Source: Arthrobacter sp. NicSoilB8 (GTDB lineage: Bacteria > Actinomycetota > Actinomycetes > Actinomycetales > Micrococcaceae). Taken from it: a DNA stretch of 64,000 bases. The translations under genes were made by a program, and so were the position numbers. The stretch lies in assembly GCF_019977355.1 (NCBI RefSeq), contig NZ_AP024655.1, positions 868,001-932,000 on the forward strand, in the 5' to 3' direction. Each line of letters starts with the position of its first letter. Positions within the stretch are counted from its first letter, which is position 1. This document shows positions 22,521-33,464 of the stretch, piece by piece. The notes under the pieces were generated by a model. It saw only the letters and a list, made by a program, of their open reading frames with translations. It searched no databases and had not been told where the DNA came from.

Positions 22521-25003
22521 TGGAGCAGTTCCTCTGTAGCTTCTACGTCGATAATCCGATGGATGGACAGGACACGTTCGGTCTCCTTGTCCGGATCGAA
22601 CACGCGCACCCGCCCGCCATTCACAGCTACCGGAACAACAGTCTCTCGGCTGGCATTCCCCATGCTGTCCACGACGTTCATGACCACCCGCTGCTTGAGG
22701 CGGATCGCCTTCAGCAGGGTCTCCAGTCCGAGCTGGGTCGCTTCCTCGCTGCCAGGCGCCGGGTGGCCGGCGTCGCCCGGCGCCAGGTGCCCGTCACTGC
22801 GCAGCACGGCCAGCTGGGCGTCCATGTCGGCCTCTGGCGGAGCGGTGCGCGGGGCCGTGTACACCGGCCGGCCGTGGCCCGGAACCGGGGTGCTGCGGCG
22901 CAGCCGGACGACGCCCGCGGCGGCGTCCTCGAGGACGGGGGACAGGCCCAAGGCCTTGAGCACCTGGGCGGTTTCCCGGGGTGGGGCGTGCGAGATCACC
23001 ACGGTGGGCGCGATGCGCACCAGCCGGAGGCCGGAGGCGGCCGGGGCATTGAGCACGTCCAGCAAGGCCGTCTCGTCCTCGCTTTGGATGAAGCTGGCCG
23101 CAGCCCCTACGCGGAGCCGGGAATGGCGGGCGGCGGTGTCTTCGATGAGGTACTGGAGCGGCTGCGGGATGGCGGTGGCTGAATGCTGGCGCAGGAAGTC
23201 CAGCATCGCCGCGGCATCCTGGCCGGCGTCGAGGGCCCGGCGAACCGATGCGACGGAAAAGCGGTAGATGGTGGCCGGCCCCTGGCCTTCTGCGGCGGCC
23301 ATGGTGAGGAGCCGGTCGGTCAGCTCCGGATCGAGATAGCCCGGTGCCACCGCCGTCAGGTCCGCCTGCAGTAATACGTGCTGGAGGGCTGCCGGCAGGT
23401 GCTCGCCCAGGATCCCCAGGGCCTCGTCCGGCTGCTCTCCGGCAATCGCGGCGCCCAGCTGGCTGAGGGCCCCGGAACCGATCAGGCCAAGCATCTCGGC
23501 CTCCGTGAGGATGCCGCGGATCAGCGAGCTGAACCGGCGGGCCATCCGGGGCTGGGCCCATTCGGCACGCTCCAGCACGGCGGCGGCATCCAGGACCGGC
23601 GCCTGGCCATCGGGCGCTGTGGCCTCCAGGGTGAGCTCATGCAGGATTTCCAGGACGCGTTTGCGGACCACCGGGGCGTCGGGCCGCTGCGCCTCGGCAG
23701 AGAGAGCGTTGATGGTGGTCCCGGCCTGGCCCCGGTGGCCGGCCGTCCCCGCGGCGGCGGCATTGACGGGTTGCCCCACGAGGGAGGGTGCGCGCTCGCT
23801 GGCCAGCCACGCATTGACCAGCCACAGCCACTGTTCCTGCCGCGGAAGCGCCAGCCACTCCAGTTGCGGCGGCTGCACCCACGCGGAACTGTCAACGTCC
23901 AGCCGCAGGAGACCGGCCATCCCGCAGAACTCCGCGAGGACACCGGCCTCGTTCACGTCGATCCGCAGGGACTCCGCCAGCCGCCGCATCTCCCGGACTC
24001 CGACGCCCCCGCTGCGCAGCGTCGCCAGGGGCTGCTCGCGCACGGTGTACAGCACCTCGCCCACGAGCCGCAGCGTCTCGGCGATCGCGCCCAGCGCGGC
24101 GTTGCGGCGCAGCCCCGCGCTCGTGTGGCCCAGCTGGGGCACCGGCGGCGCCAGGGAAAAGTTCTCAATTACAAACCCGCCGCGCAGCGACACTCCAACG
24201 CTGTGCGGCAGTTCGACGTGGGCGGCGTCCAACGGCACCAGCAGCCCCCGCGCCAGCAGCCAGTCCACCGGTCCGACGTCGGCGCCTTCGTGGAGCACGG
24301 AGGCGCGGCGTTGCGCCTGGGGGACGGCACCCATGGCCCAGTTTCCGAACCGGGCCAGGAGCGCGGCCGTCCGGTCCGGCGCCGTGGCCAGGATGGCCTG
24401 GAGCGACTCCGGAGTCGCCGTCCAGTGCTGCAGCGCCAGCGCCGCTTCCATCGGCGTCGTGGCCGGGGAGATGGACGCCCCGCTGCGGTGCAGTTCCCCG
24501 ACCAGCTGCACCACGCGCTGCGCGAAAGCCGGCTGGAGCCGCACGAGTTCGGTGTAGCTGCGCCCCAGCCCGGCGGGGTAGATGCCGATCACATCTTTGA
24601 GGCTGCCGACCGGGAGGTAGTGCCGCTGCTTGGCTGCGGCGGCGGTTACTCCGTGCGGCGGATCGGCGCGGTGGACGAGCGCCAGTTCCTGCAGGGAATG
24701 GAGCAGTCGGTCGATGGCGGCGACCGAGGCGCCGTTGATCAGTTTCTTCAGCATCGCCGCCGACGCGCTGTGTCCGGTGTCGGCGTTGGTGCACAGGTGG
24801 AGGGTTTCCAGCACCTGCATCTGCGGCCGGTTGAGGCGCTCGAGCGCCCGCTGCACGCTGACGCGTCCGCTGGCACGGGCGGCCAGGGCGGCGAAATCCG
24901 GGACGCCGGGAGAAATCAGGTCCGGCCGCGCGGAGAACAAGGCCCGCAACGAGTCGTCGCTTCGTGCCTGAAGTTCCTTGCTGAGCGCGCGGATGAGGGA
25001 CAT
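22517..25003 (-). CDS. Helicase-associated domain protein, XPB partner
   Basis: This large 828-residue protein is the usual upstream partner of actinobacterial XPB. It has no Walker motif in view. The C-terminus has the WYL-like/helicase-associated pattern (LETLLKAIRLKQRVVMNVVD to GRVRVFDPDKETERVLSIH), and earlier parts are helical with many Leu/Ala segments (LRALFSARPDLISPGVPDFA near the N-terminus). I chose the ATG at 25003, which is the conserved MSLIRALSKELQ start. The longer frame overlaps a small membrane protein gene. The stop overlaps the XPB start by 4 bases. It may load or regulate XPB, which is inference. Confidence 0.88.
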   Translation of the reverse strand: MSLIRALSKELQARSDDSLRALFSARPDLISPGVPDFAALAARASGRVSVQRALERLNRPQMQVLETLHLCTNADTGHSASAAMLKKLINGASVAAIDRLLHSLQELALVHRADPPHGVTAAAAKQRHYLPVGSLKDVIGIYPAGLGRSYTELVRLQPAFAQRVVQLVGELHRSGASISPATTPMEAALALQHWTATPESLQAILATAPDRTAALLARFGNWAMGAVPQAQRRASVLHEGADVGPVDWLLARGLLVPLDAAHVELPHSVGVSLRGGFVIENFSLAPPVPQLGHTSAGLRRNAALGAIAETLRLVGEVLYTVREQPLATLRSGGVGVREMRRLAESLRIDVNEAGVLAEFCGMAGLLRLDVDSSAWVQPPQLEWLALPRQEQWLWLVNAWLASERAPSLVGQPVNAAAAGTAGHRGQAGTTINALSAEAQRPDAPVVRKRVLEILHELTLEATAPDGQAPVLDAAAVLERAEWAQPRMARRFSSLIRGILTEAEMLGLIGSGALSQLGAAIAGEQPDEALGILGEHLPAALQHVLLQADLTAVAPGYLDPELTDRLLTMAAAEGQGPATIYRFSVASVRRALDAGQDAAAMLDFLRQHSATAIPQPLQYLIEDTAARHSRLRVGAAASFIQSEDETALLDVLNAPAASGLRLVRIAPTVVISHAPPRETAQVLKALGLSPVLEDAAAGVVRLRRSTPVPGHGRPVYTAPRTAPPEADMDAQLAVLRSDGHLAPGDAGHPAPGSEEATQLGLETLLKAIRLKQRVVMNVVDSMGNASRETVVPVAVNGGRVRVFDPDKETERVLSIHRIIDVEATEELLQ

Positions 25004-25013
25004 CGTTCCAACG

Positions 25014-25247
25014 TTACCTTTCGCCGGGCCCGCGCGGACGCCGCCGGGCCACCACCGCGTCCACAACGAGCGCGAGCATGAGCAGGAAGGCCGCCGGGAG
25101 CCCGTAGAGGGCCACCGAAGTAATCCAGGCGGGTGAGACGACATTGTTGAAGGCCATGGCCATGACTGCGCCGACGGCAACCAGGGACAGGACAGCAAGG
25201 GTGGCCGCAACGATCATGACCGGCCGCCGGTAACGCATCAGTGTCAT
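25014..25247 (-). CDS. Small two-helix membrane protein
   Basis: This 77-residue protein has two hydrophobic segments (VMIVAATLAVLSLVAVGAVM and ITSVALYGLPAAFLLMLALV) separated by a short polar stretch, and it ends in an Arg-rich tail (RRRPRGPGER). I do not recognise a family. The ATG at 25247 is preferred. A GTG a few codons upstream is possible. It ends 10 bp before the helicase-associated gene and is probably the first gene of that operon. A role with the repair helicase is not implied by the sequence. Confidence 0.65.
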   Translation of the reverse strand: MTLMRYRRPVMIVAATLAVLSLVAVGAVMAMAFNNVVSPAWITSVALYGLPAAFLLMLALVVDAVVARRRPRGPGER

Positions 25248-25425
25248 GTGGGCAACGCTAACAGTACGGCCTCGCCCGCGCCTCACGCCGCTAAAGTGAA
25301 CAAGGCAGGATAACCTTGAAAGATACAGACCAACACGGTCCGGGCAGTCATACCCTGAACCCGCGTATCCATGCGGATGCGGTGACCGCCGGCCGTGTCC
25401 CCGCAGAACGAAGAAGGTTGATTAC

Positions 25426-25809
25426 GTGCCTACCGGCAAGGTCAAGTGGTATGACAAGGAAAAAGGCTTCGGATTCCTCGCTGGCGAGGACGGCCAGGAA
25501 GTCTTCCTGCCCAAGTCCGCGCTGCCCGAGGGCGTCACGGAACTCAAGGCCGGAACGCGCGTTGAATTTGGGGTAGCCGACGGCCGCAAGGGCGCCCAGG
25601 CCCTCGGCCTGCGGGTGCTGGACAAGACGCCGTCCATCGCCAAGGCCAAGCGGCCCAGCGCCAAGGACCTCGCCCCGCTGGTGCAGGATCTCGTCAGCGT
25701 GCTGGACAACCTGTCCGGGACCCTGTCCGCGGGCAAGTACCCGGAAGGCAACAAGGGCAAGGCGATCGCAGCGGCCCTGCGTAAGGTTGCCGACGAGCTG
25801 GACGTGTAA
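25426..25809 (+). CDS. Cold-shock protein with C-terminal extension, 127 residues
   Basis: An N-terminal cold-shock domain (residues 1-66) has RNP1 EKGFGFL and RNP2 QEVFLPKSAL. It is followed by a basic hinge (IAKAKRPSAKD) and a helical C-terminal part of about 55 residues (LVQDLVSVLDNL, GKAIAAALRKVADELDV). This long form is characteristic of actinobacteria. RNP2 has Leu-Pro in place of the usual Val-His, so nucleic-acid contacts may differ from the short protein at 13417. The GTG start has GAAGAAGG eight bases upstream. DUF3027 follows after 8 bp in the same operon. Confidence 0.93.
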   Translation: MPTGKVKWYDKEKGFGFLAGEDGQEVFLPKSALPEGVTELKAGTRVEFGVADGRKGAQALGLRVLDKTPSIAKAKRPSAKDLAPLVQDLVSVLDNLSGTLSAGKYPEGNKGKAIAAALRKVADELDV

Positions 25810-25817
25810 GGCTCTTG

Positions 25818-26438
25818 ATGACTCAGGAACCTGACCAGTTGCCGGCGCCGGATGCCGGACCCACAGTGCCTGCCGGGTCCAAGGGAGCCGGCTCCAAGCA
25901 GGGATCCCGTCCGCGCGCCGGTGTACCCGTCTGGCGCACCGGCAAGCCGGACGCCTTCCTGGCCGCCGCCGTCGACGTCGCCCGCACCGCTGTGGAGGGC
26001 ATTGCCCCCGCCGAGCAGATCGGCGAGCACATCGGGGCCCGCAGCGAAGGTGACCGCCTCGTCACCCACCTTTTCGAATCCAAGCTGCCCGGATACCTGG
26101 GCTGGCAGTGGTACGCCGTGCTGACCCGCAACTCGCGGTCCAAGGTGGTGACGGTCGACGAACTCGGCCTCCTGCCTTCGGAAGATTCCATTCTGGCGCC
26201 GGCCTGGATTCCGTGGGCTGAGCGTGTCCGCCCCGAAGACGCGCAGGCAGACGAGGCCGCCGAGGAAGCGCCCGGCGCCGGAACGCCGTCGCAGTCGTCC
26301 GACGCCGGCCGGCAGGGTGCTGACGACGCGGACGCGGACGACGAACAGGACGACGACGAGCAGGACGAAGACGCCGACGACGCGGACGCGGCGGACGCCG
26401 ACGACGAACGGGAACGCCCCGCAGGCGAGGCCGACTAG
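25818..26438 (+). CDS. DUF3027 domain protein with acidic tail
   Basis: This 206-residue protein has an N-terminal Pro/Gly-rich stretch and a DUF3027 core at about residues 35-135 (FESKLPGYLGWQWYAVLTRN, VVTVDELGLLPSEDSILAPA, WIPWAERVRPEDAQ). The last 65 residues are almost only Asp, Glu, Ala and Gln (for example DDADADDEQDDDEQDED), a low-complexity acidic tail. DUF3027 occurs next to the long cold-shock gene in many actinobacteria, so a role with that RNA-binding protein is plausible. Function is unknown. The ATG at 25818 directly follows a TTG that could extend it by one residue. Confidence 0.88.
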   Translation: MTQEPDQLPAPDAGPTVPAGSKGAGSKQGSRPRAGVPVWRTGKPDAFLAAAVDVARTAVEGIAPAEQIGEHIGARSEGDRLVTHLFESKLPGYLGWQWYAVLTRNSRSKVVTVDELGLLPSEDSILAPAWIPWAERVRPEDAQADEAAEEAPGAGTPSQSSDAGRQGADDADADDEQDDDEQDEDADDADAADADDERERPAGEAD

Positions 26439-26479
26439 CGGTTGAAAGCGTCCGGGAGCGTGCAGGCGGAGGGCTGGGC

Positions 26480-29114
<2,635 letters not shown>

Positions 29115-29265
29115 TTATTCTGCCTTGCCATTTTGCCTCACAGGTCCCGGCGATACGGAAAATGGGCTGTCACAGTCCGGTCATTGAGACGCCGCGCGAA
29201 GGGCCGGAGGGCGGACGGCGTGAGGCCGCCCGGGCAGGACGAAGGATTATCCGGAGTAATTCAAA

Positions 29266-29284
29266 ATAGGCTAGGCTGTCCTGC
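29266..29284. promoter_or_regulatory. Candidate iron box and -10 region before the DtxR-type gene
   Basis: Between serC and the regulator lie 345 bases (29037-29381) with no gene visible. Within them 29266-29284 reads ATAGGCTAGGCTGTCCTGC. It matches the DtxR/IdeR consensus at 13 of 19 positions by hand count, and TAGGCT at 29267 or 29272 can serve as a -10 box. This would allow autoregulation by iron. The match is weaker on its right arm. Confidence 0.4.
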
Positions 29285-29381
29285 GAACGTACGGCGGATC
29301 TCGCCAGGGCGCATCCTGCACGCAGCCCGCACGCGGTACGGTGGGAATGACGCAAGGACTGCGCTCGAGGAGCTGAGCTGA

Positions 29382-30077
29382 ATGACGGATCTGATCGATA
29401 CCACGGAGATGTATCTTCGGACCATTCTGGAACTTGAAGAAGAAAACATCGTCGCCCTCCGCGCCCGCATCGCCGAACGGCTCCGCCACTCCGGCCCCAC
29501 CGTTTCCCAGACCATCGGCCGGATGGAACGTGACGGGCTGGTGGTTGTTTCGGGCGACCGGCACCTTGAGCTGACAGAAACCGGGCGGAAACGCGCCGTC
29601 GGCGTGATGCGCAAGCACCGTCTCGCCGAACGTCTGCTGGCTGACGTGATCGGGCTCGACTGGGCCTACGTCCACGAGGAAGCCTGCCGCTGGGAGCACG
29701 TCATGAGTGAACGCGTCGAGCGACGCATCTTCGAGATGCTCAACCACCCCACGGTTTCGCCCTACGGGAACCCGATTCCGGGGCTTGCGGAACTGGGCGG
29801 TGCGCCCTCCGGCGCCCACATGGACGGGGTTGTGAACCTGCTGGACGCCATGGCCGGCTACGGTCCGGGCTCGCGGATCAGGGTCAACCGGCTCGCGGAG
29901 CCGATCCAGGTGGAACCGGAGCTCCTGGCCCAGCTCGACGAGGGCGGAATCCGGCCCGGTGCGCTGGTGTCGCTGGAGCGGGTCGGGGAGTACATCTCGG
30001 TCCGGGTCCCGGATATCGAAGGCGCGCTGGAGCTGCCGCCCGAGGTTGCCGCGCACGTGTTTGTAACAGTCGCCTGA
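29382..30077 (+). CDS. DtxR/IdeR-family metal-dependent repressor
   Basis: This 231-residue regulator aligns with diphtheria toxin repressor without register shift in its first two domains. All metal ligands keep their DtxR numbers: Met10, Cys102, Glu105 and His106 (EEACRWEHVMSE), and His79, Glu83 and His98. The HTH is SGPTVSQTIGRMERDGLVV. A C-terminal SH3-like domain follows a Pro-rich hinge (GNPIPGLAELGGAP). Cys102 points to iron (IdeR-like) and not manganese (MntR-like) sensing. The ATG at 29382 has AGGAG about ten bases upstream. Candidate targets in the window are the SIP gene and itself. Confidence 0.94.
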   Translation: MTDLIDTTEMYLRTILELEEENIVALRARIAERLRHSGPTVSQTIGRMERDGLVVVSGDRHLELTETGRKRAVGVMRKHRLAERLLADVIGLDWAYVHEEACRWEHVMSERVERRIFEMLNHPTVSPYGNPIPGLAELGGAPSGAHMDGVVNLLDAMAGYGPGSRIRVNRLAEPIQVEPELLAQLDEGGIRPGALVSLERVGEYISVRVPDIEGALELPPEVAAHVFVTVA

Positions 30078-30200
30078 CCAGCCACGACGTCCCGGAGATG
30101 GGACGACCCATGAGTTGTGCACAAAAGCGATTACGGATTTATTACCGGGCGGCTTAATCGCCTATAGTTAGTGGCCAGTACCGATACCAAAGCGTTACCT

Positions 30201-30430
30201 GATCCGAAGCCGAGCCCTGCCAGCGGATCAGTCGCAGAACCACCTTCTGGCAGGGGCGGGGGAACCACTTTCGGCTGCTTCTTCGGCAGCCTTGGGGTGA
30301 AGTCCGTCAGCGGCAAGCAACTTCCACCGAGGGATCCCTGAGGATGCCCCTGTGTCTGGGCGCTTGCAACGGCGGACCGGGTCTTTGATCTCTCTGACCC
30401 GAATCCGACAGCTAACTTCGCAGGCTATCC
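30201..30430 (+). promoter_or_regulatory. ydaO-type (cyclic di-AMP) riboswitch 1
   Basis: The leader of the M23 peptidase carries the conserved ydaO core. It has CCCTGCCAG paired with CTGGCAGGG, then GCGGGGGAACCA at about 30255, CTTGGGGTGAAG at about 30292, and the 3' block CCCGAATCCGACAGCTAAC followed by TTCGCAGGCT near 30400-30426. These blocks define the c-di-AMP riboswitch class that normally turns genes off when c-di-AMP is bound. A promoter with -10 TATAGT lies at 30163-30168. The ribosome site (AGAGAGGA) lies immediately after the aptamer, so control may act on both elongation and ribosome access. Confidence 0.92.
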
Positions 30431-30445
30431 AGAGAGGAACCGTTC

Positions 30446-31267
30446 TTGACCACCCAGACCGCCAGGGGCCGTCGCCGCGCGAGCGGTCCCGCTCCGGAGC
30501 CGCGTCCCGTACTCGCCTATACGGCCGAACGCCCGCGCGACGTGCACCGGGATGAACGCCGTCGCCGGCGCGGTCCGTTCCGTCAGGTAACGGACTTCGC
30601 AGCGGCCAGCGGCGTCGGGCAGAAGGCCGGGATCGCCCTGGCCGCAACCGGCCTGATCCTCACGGTAACGGTCCCCGTCACCAGCCCGGTCATGGCCTCG
30701 AACACCGACGGATCGGGCGCCCTGGCCGCCGCAGTGCAGCCGGATGTCACGGCTGCCGCCGCCGCGAAGGTCGATTTCAGCCGCACCGCCGTCACCACCA
30801 AGGGCGATCCGGACGGGAAGCTCAAGCAGCTGCTGAGTGCGCAGTCCGTGGGCAGCATCACCCGTGCGGCATCGGCCGGCACGCTCGGTGCGCCGCTGGA
30901 CCAGATGGTCACGGCCTCGCCGTTCGGCTACCGCGTCAGCCCCATCACCGGCGGCGCGGGCGAGTTCCACCGCGGCCAGGATTACGTCGCCCAGTGCGGC
31001 ACTCAGGTCCATGCAGCGGCCAGCGGCACCGTTACCTTCAACGGATGGCACCCCTACGGCGGCGGAAACCGCGTGGTGATCGATCACGGCAACGGCCTGG
31101 AGACCACGTACAACCACCTGTCCTCGTCGTCGGTCACGGTCGGCCAGAAGGTCTCCCGCGGCGATGTCATTGCGATGAGCGGCACCACGGGCGCCTCCAC
31201 GGGCTGCCACCTTCACTTTGAAGTCATGGTCAACGGCGATGTCGTTGACCCGCTCGGCTGGCTCTAG
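30446..31267 (+). CDS. M23 family peptidase (LytM-type peptidoglycan hydrolase)
   Basis: This 273-residue exported protein begins with a long basic cytosolic stretch, then a hydrophobic segment at about residues 60-85 that acts as signal or anchor. The LytM domain spans about 153-273. Zinc and catalytic residues are His175 and Asp179 (FHRGQDYV), His224 (TYNHLSS) and the HxH pair His255/His257 (GCHLHFEV). Such enzymes cut peptide cross-links in peptidoglycan. The start is a TTG with AGAGAGGA upstream. The whole leader is a c-di-AMP riboswitch, tying wall hydrolysis to that second messenger. Confidence 0.93.
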   Translation: MTTQTARGRRRASGPAPEPRPVLAYTAERPRDVHRDERRRRRGPFRQVTDFAAASGVGQKAGIALAATGLILTVTVPVTSPVMASNTDGSGALAAAVQPDVTAAAAAKVDFSRTAVTTKGDPDGKLKQLLSAQSVGSITRAASAGTLGAPLDQMVTASPFGYRVSPITGGAGEFHRGQDYVAQCGTQVHAAASGTVTFNGWHPYGGGNRVVIDHGNGLETTYNHLSSSSVTVGQKVSRGDVIAMSGTTGASTGCHLHFEVMVNGDVVDPLGWL

Positions 31268-31316
31268 AAAGATGATGGGCCGCTCTCAAATCCACGCGAC
31301 ACGCCGTGATCTGAAT

Positions 31317-31376
31317 GTGACATTGGGTCCGGACTCCTGTAGGGTTTGAAGCACGCCAACTTTTCCGAAGTTGGCG
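31317..31376 (+). promoter_or_regulatory. Promoter and 5' hairpin before riboswitch 2
   Basis: GTGACA (31317-31322) and TAGGGT (31340-31345) are separated by 17 bp and form a convincing promoter. Transcription would start near 31352. Right there a perfect 9-bp hairpin (31354-31362 with 31368-31376, loop TTCCG) caps the 5' end of the transcript, which continues into the riboswitch. Confidence 0.65.
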
Positions 31377-31386
31377 CTCTTGAGTG

Positions 31387-31563
31387 GATTGCCTAGCTCT
31401 GCCACCGCTCAAGGTCCGTTCGCATTACATCGTCTGGCAGGGGCGGGGGAACCAATTTTGGCCTTCGAAAGAAGGCCTTGGGGTTAAGTCGCAACGCTTC
31501 CCAGGAAGCAGCGCGGCCGGGTGACTCCCATCCGAATCCGACAGCTCACCTCGTAGGCATTGG
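31387..31563 (+). promoter_or_regulatory. ydaO-type (cyclic di-AMP) riboswitch 2
   Basis: The same core as riboswitch 1 is present. The closing stem TGCCTA (31390-31395) pairs with TAGGCA (31554-31559), and TGCCA pairs with TGGCA. GCGGGGGAACCA is followed by a perfect hairpin in GGCCTTCGAAAGAAGGCC, and CTTGGGGTTAAG is next. ATCCGAATCCGACAGCTCAC and CTCGTAGGCA close the aptamer. A short open frame follows at 31578 and the NlpC/P60 gene at 31869. Confidence 0.93.
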
Positions 31564-31577
31564 GAGAGGCTACTTTC

Positions 31578-31766
31578 GTGTCTTCACGCCACAATGCTGC
31601 GCGTCTGCGCACTGGCGCGGCTCTTATGAGCCCGCTGAAATCCATGTCTCGTGCCGCCCTTGCCGGCGCCCGGATTGGATCACGTTCCGCTGGCTCGATT
31701 TCCACTGAGTCCGGACAGCATGCAGTTCCCGCTTTTGGCGCGTCTTCGCAGTACACCCTTCGCTAA
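31578..31766 (+). CDS. Short protein directly behind riboswitch 2
   Basis: This 62-residue frame starts at a GTG with GGGAGAGG eight bases upstream, in the same position relative to the riboswitch as the M23 start is to riboswitch 1. It begins SSRHNAARLRTGAAL and is Ser/Ala/Arg-rich with no membrane segment. Its first 45 residues align without gaps to the N-terminus of the next gene with about 12 identities, including the R-x4-AR-x-R pattern. It could be a truncated hydrolase paralog, a leader peptide, or a remnant after duplication. I do not recognise a domain. Confidence 0.5.
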   Translation: MSSRHNAARLRTGAALMSPLKSMSRAALAGARIGSRSAGSISTESGQHAVPAFGASSQYTLR

Positions 31767-31868
31767 GTAACCCATTTCGGGGCGATCCGGCGTACCCCCA
31801 AGATGCCGGAGCGTCCTCAGTCCGCGCCCAAAAACGCGCGGTCCAAGGATCACGAAAGAGAGAACTTA

Positions 31869-32627
31869 ATGACTACTCGTGCAACCATTGCACGGCACCG
31901 CGCCGAGGTCACCAAGACCAACTCGCTGGCTGTTATTGCCAAGGCAGTCGGCGACAACGCCGGCGGCATGGGCCGTCAGGCCGCGGTCATCGCCGCAGCT
32001 TCCGGTCTGGTTCTGACCAGTGGAATCGCAGCCAACGCTGCTGAGACCAACGTTCAGCGCGAATCCACCTCCGCTTCCGCCCTTGAGGTCCAGGCGTCCG
32101 CTCCGGCCACGATCTCGGCCGCGTCCACCATTGCGATCTCCTACGAGAAGCCCGCCGTCACCACGTCGCCGGCTCCCGTCGTCGAGGCTCCCAAGCCCGT
32201 CGTGCAGGTCCAGGACGCCACGGCTTCCCAGGCCGGCGGCGCCCAGCTTGGCGTCAGCGGCGGCGTCGCTGCGCAGGCTCCCGCCGGCATCGGAAGCGGC
32301 GCCGGGGCGACCATCGCCGCTGCCGCCTACGCACAGATCGGCGTGGCGCAGGACTGCACCGCCCTCGCCACCAACGCCCTGGCCGCGGCCGGCATCCACT
32401 ACCACGGCTGGCCGGCAGGTTACCTGTCCCTCGGCCGCACCGTGAGCGCCGCCGAAGCACGTCCGGGCGACCTCGCCTACTACCAGAACGGCGGCGTGGG
32501 CCTGGCCCACATCGCTGTTTACGTCGGCAACGGCATGGCCGTCCACGGCGGCTGGAACGGTGGCACCACCGCGCTGTACAGCGTGAACGTCGGCTCCGGC
32601 CCGGTCTTCATCCGCGTCGGCGGCTAG
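31869..32627 (+). CDS. NlpC/P60-like cysteine hydrolase, secreted
   Basis: This 252-residue protein has a basic N-terminus, a hydrophobic signal region (GRQAAVIAAASGLVLTSGIA then ANA, about 35-57) and a long Ala/Val/Pro-rich linker. A C-terminal catalytic domain runs from about 145 to 252. The likely triad is Cys163 (AQDCTALATNAL), His214 (GLAHIAVYVGNG) and His226 (MAVHGGW). The usual WGG-T-P-x-G-x-DCSG context is reduced to QDCTA, so it is a divergent member. It probably cuts peptidoglycan stem peptides. The ATG at 31869 has AAAGAGAGAAC before it. Riboswitch 2 lies about 300 bp upstream and should control it. Confidence 0.88.
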   Translation: MTTRATIARHRAEVTKTNSLAVIAKAVGDNAGGMGRQAAVIAAASGLVLTSGIAANAAETNVQRESTSASALEVQASAPATISAASTIAISYEKPAVTTSPAPVVEAPKPVVQVQDATASQAGGAQLGVSGGVAAQAPAGIGSGAGATIAAAAYAQIGVAQDCTALATNALAAAGIHYHGWPAGYLSLGRTVSAAEARPGDLAYYQNGGVGLAHIAVYVGNGMAVHGGWNGGTTALYSVNVGSGPVFIRVGG

Positions 32628-32647
32628 GCACAAGCCCTCCGCACTTC

Positions 32648-32683
32648 AAAAGACCCCCGCCTCTTGTGAGGCGGGGGTCTTTT
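32648..32683 (+). terminator. Rho-independent terminator after the NlpC/P60 gene
   Basis: A perfect 16-bp stem (32648-32663 with 32668-32683) with loop TTGT includes an A-run on the left and TTTT on the right. It is the clearest classical terminator in the window. Confidence 0.93.
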
Positions 32684-32851
32684 GCGTTACCGCCTCATTA
32701 ACTTTCCGCGTCAATCACCGCGTCCGTGAAAAAATATTCGGTGATCCGGCAGTTGAGTGTTTACTCTTGTCTTGTCGATCCATAGCCCGACCATGCACAG
32801 GGCAGCCGGCCCTCGTGCCCCTGGCGGGTGCGGCCGTGAAGAGGTATGCGG

Positions 32852-33352
32852 ATGCGCACACTCGTTCTGAATGCTGGATATGAACCGCTGGCGGTAGTGA
32901 CCTTCCGCCGGGCGCTAGTCCTTGTCCTGACCGGAAAGGCCAGCGTCGTGGCCGAAGGTGAGGACCCTGTCGTCGGCCCCCAGGACATTTTGGGCCGCCC
33001 CTCCGTGATCCTCCTGAACCGGTACATCCGGCCGCGGTACAACACGATGACAGCGGTCAGCCGCCGCGGCGTGCTCCGCCGCGATGCCCACCGCTGCGCC
33101 TACTGCGGCAAGGCTGCCCACACCATCGACCACGTCCAGCCCAAGTCCCGGGGCGGCGCCGATTCCTGGGAGAACCTGGTCGCGGCCTGCCTGCGCTGCA
33201 ACAACGCCAAGGGAGACCATACGCCAGCGGAGATGGGCTGGAAGGTCGGGTTCGTGCCGGGGCCGCCGAAGGGCACCATCTGGCAGATCAAGGAACTCGA
33301 AAAGCCGACGCCGGCGTGGGACCCGTTCCTGCTGCCTGAATCGGCCGCCTGA
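32852..33352 (+). CDS. HNH endonuclease family protein
   Basis: This 166-residue protein has an N-terminal conserved part (MRTLVLNAGYEPLAVVTFRR) and a C-terminal HNH fold. Structural zinc cysteines are Cys82/Cys85 (RCAYCGKA) and Cys113/Cys116 (ACLRCNNAKGD). The nuclease motif is TIDHVQPKSRGG (His94) with ENLVAAC (Asn108) and His123. This single-copy type is widespread in actinobacterial chromosomes and not tied to mobile DNA. Its role is unclear. I chose the ATG at 32852 because GAAGAGG lies seven bases upstream. The ATG at 32846 would touch that site. Confidence 0.93.
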   Translation: MRTLVLNAGYEPLAVVTFRRALVLVLTGKASVVAEGEDPVVGPQDILGRPSVILLNRYIRPRYNTMTAVSRRGVLRRDAHRCAYCGKAAHTIDHVQPKSRGGADSWENLVAACLRCNNAKGDHTPAEMGWKVGFVPGPPKGTIWQIKELEKPTPAWDPFLLPESAA

Positions 33353-33464
33353 ACCAGGCCCCTGCGTCGGTGACCCGGAGCGGCCGCCTGCCGCTCGAAG
33401 GAGCCGGGGGCGGCGCCGGCCCGGCGGCAACCGTCGGCAGCCCCCGCCGCGATAGGCTGAACCG

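Noticed and set aside
32852..33352. HNH gene as evidence of a mobile element or restriction system
   Set aside because: No methylase, integrase or repeats flank it, and this protein type is a normal chromosomal actinobacterial gene.
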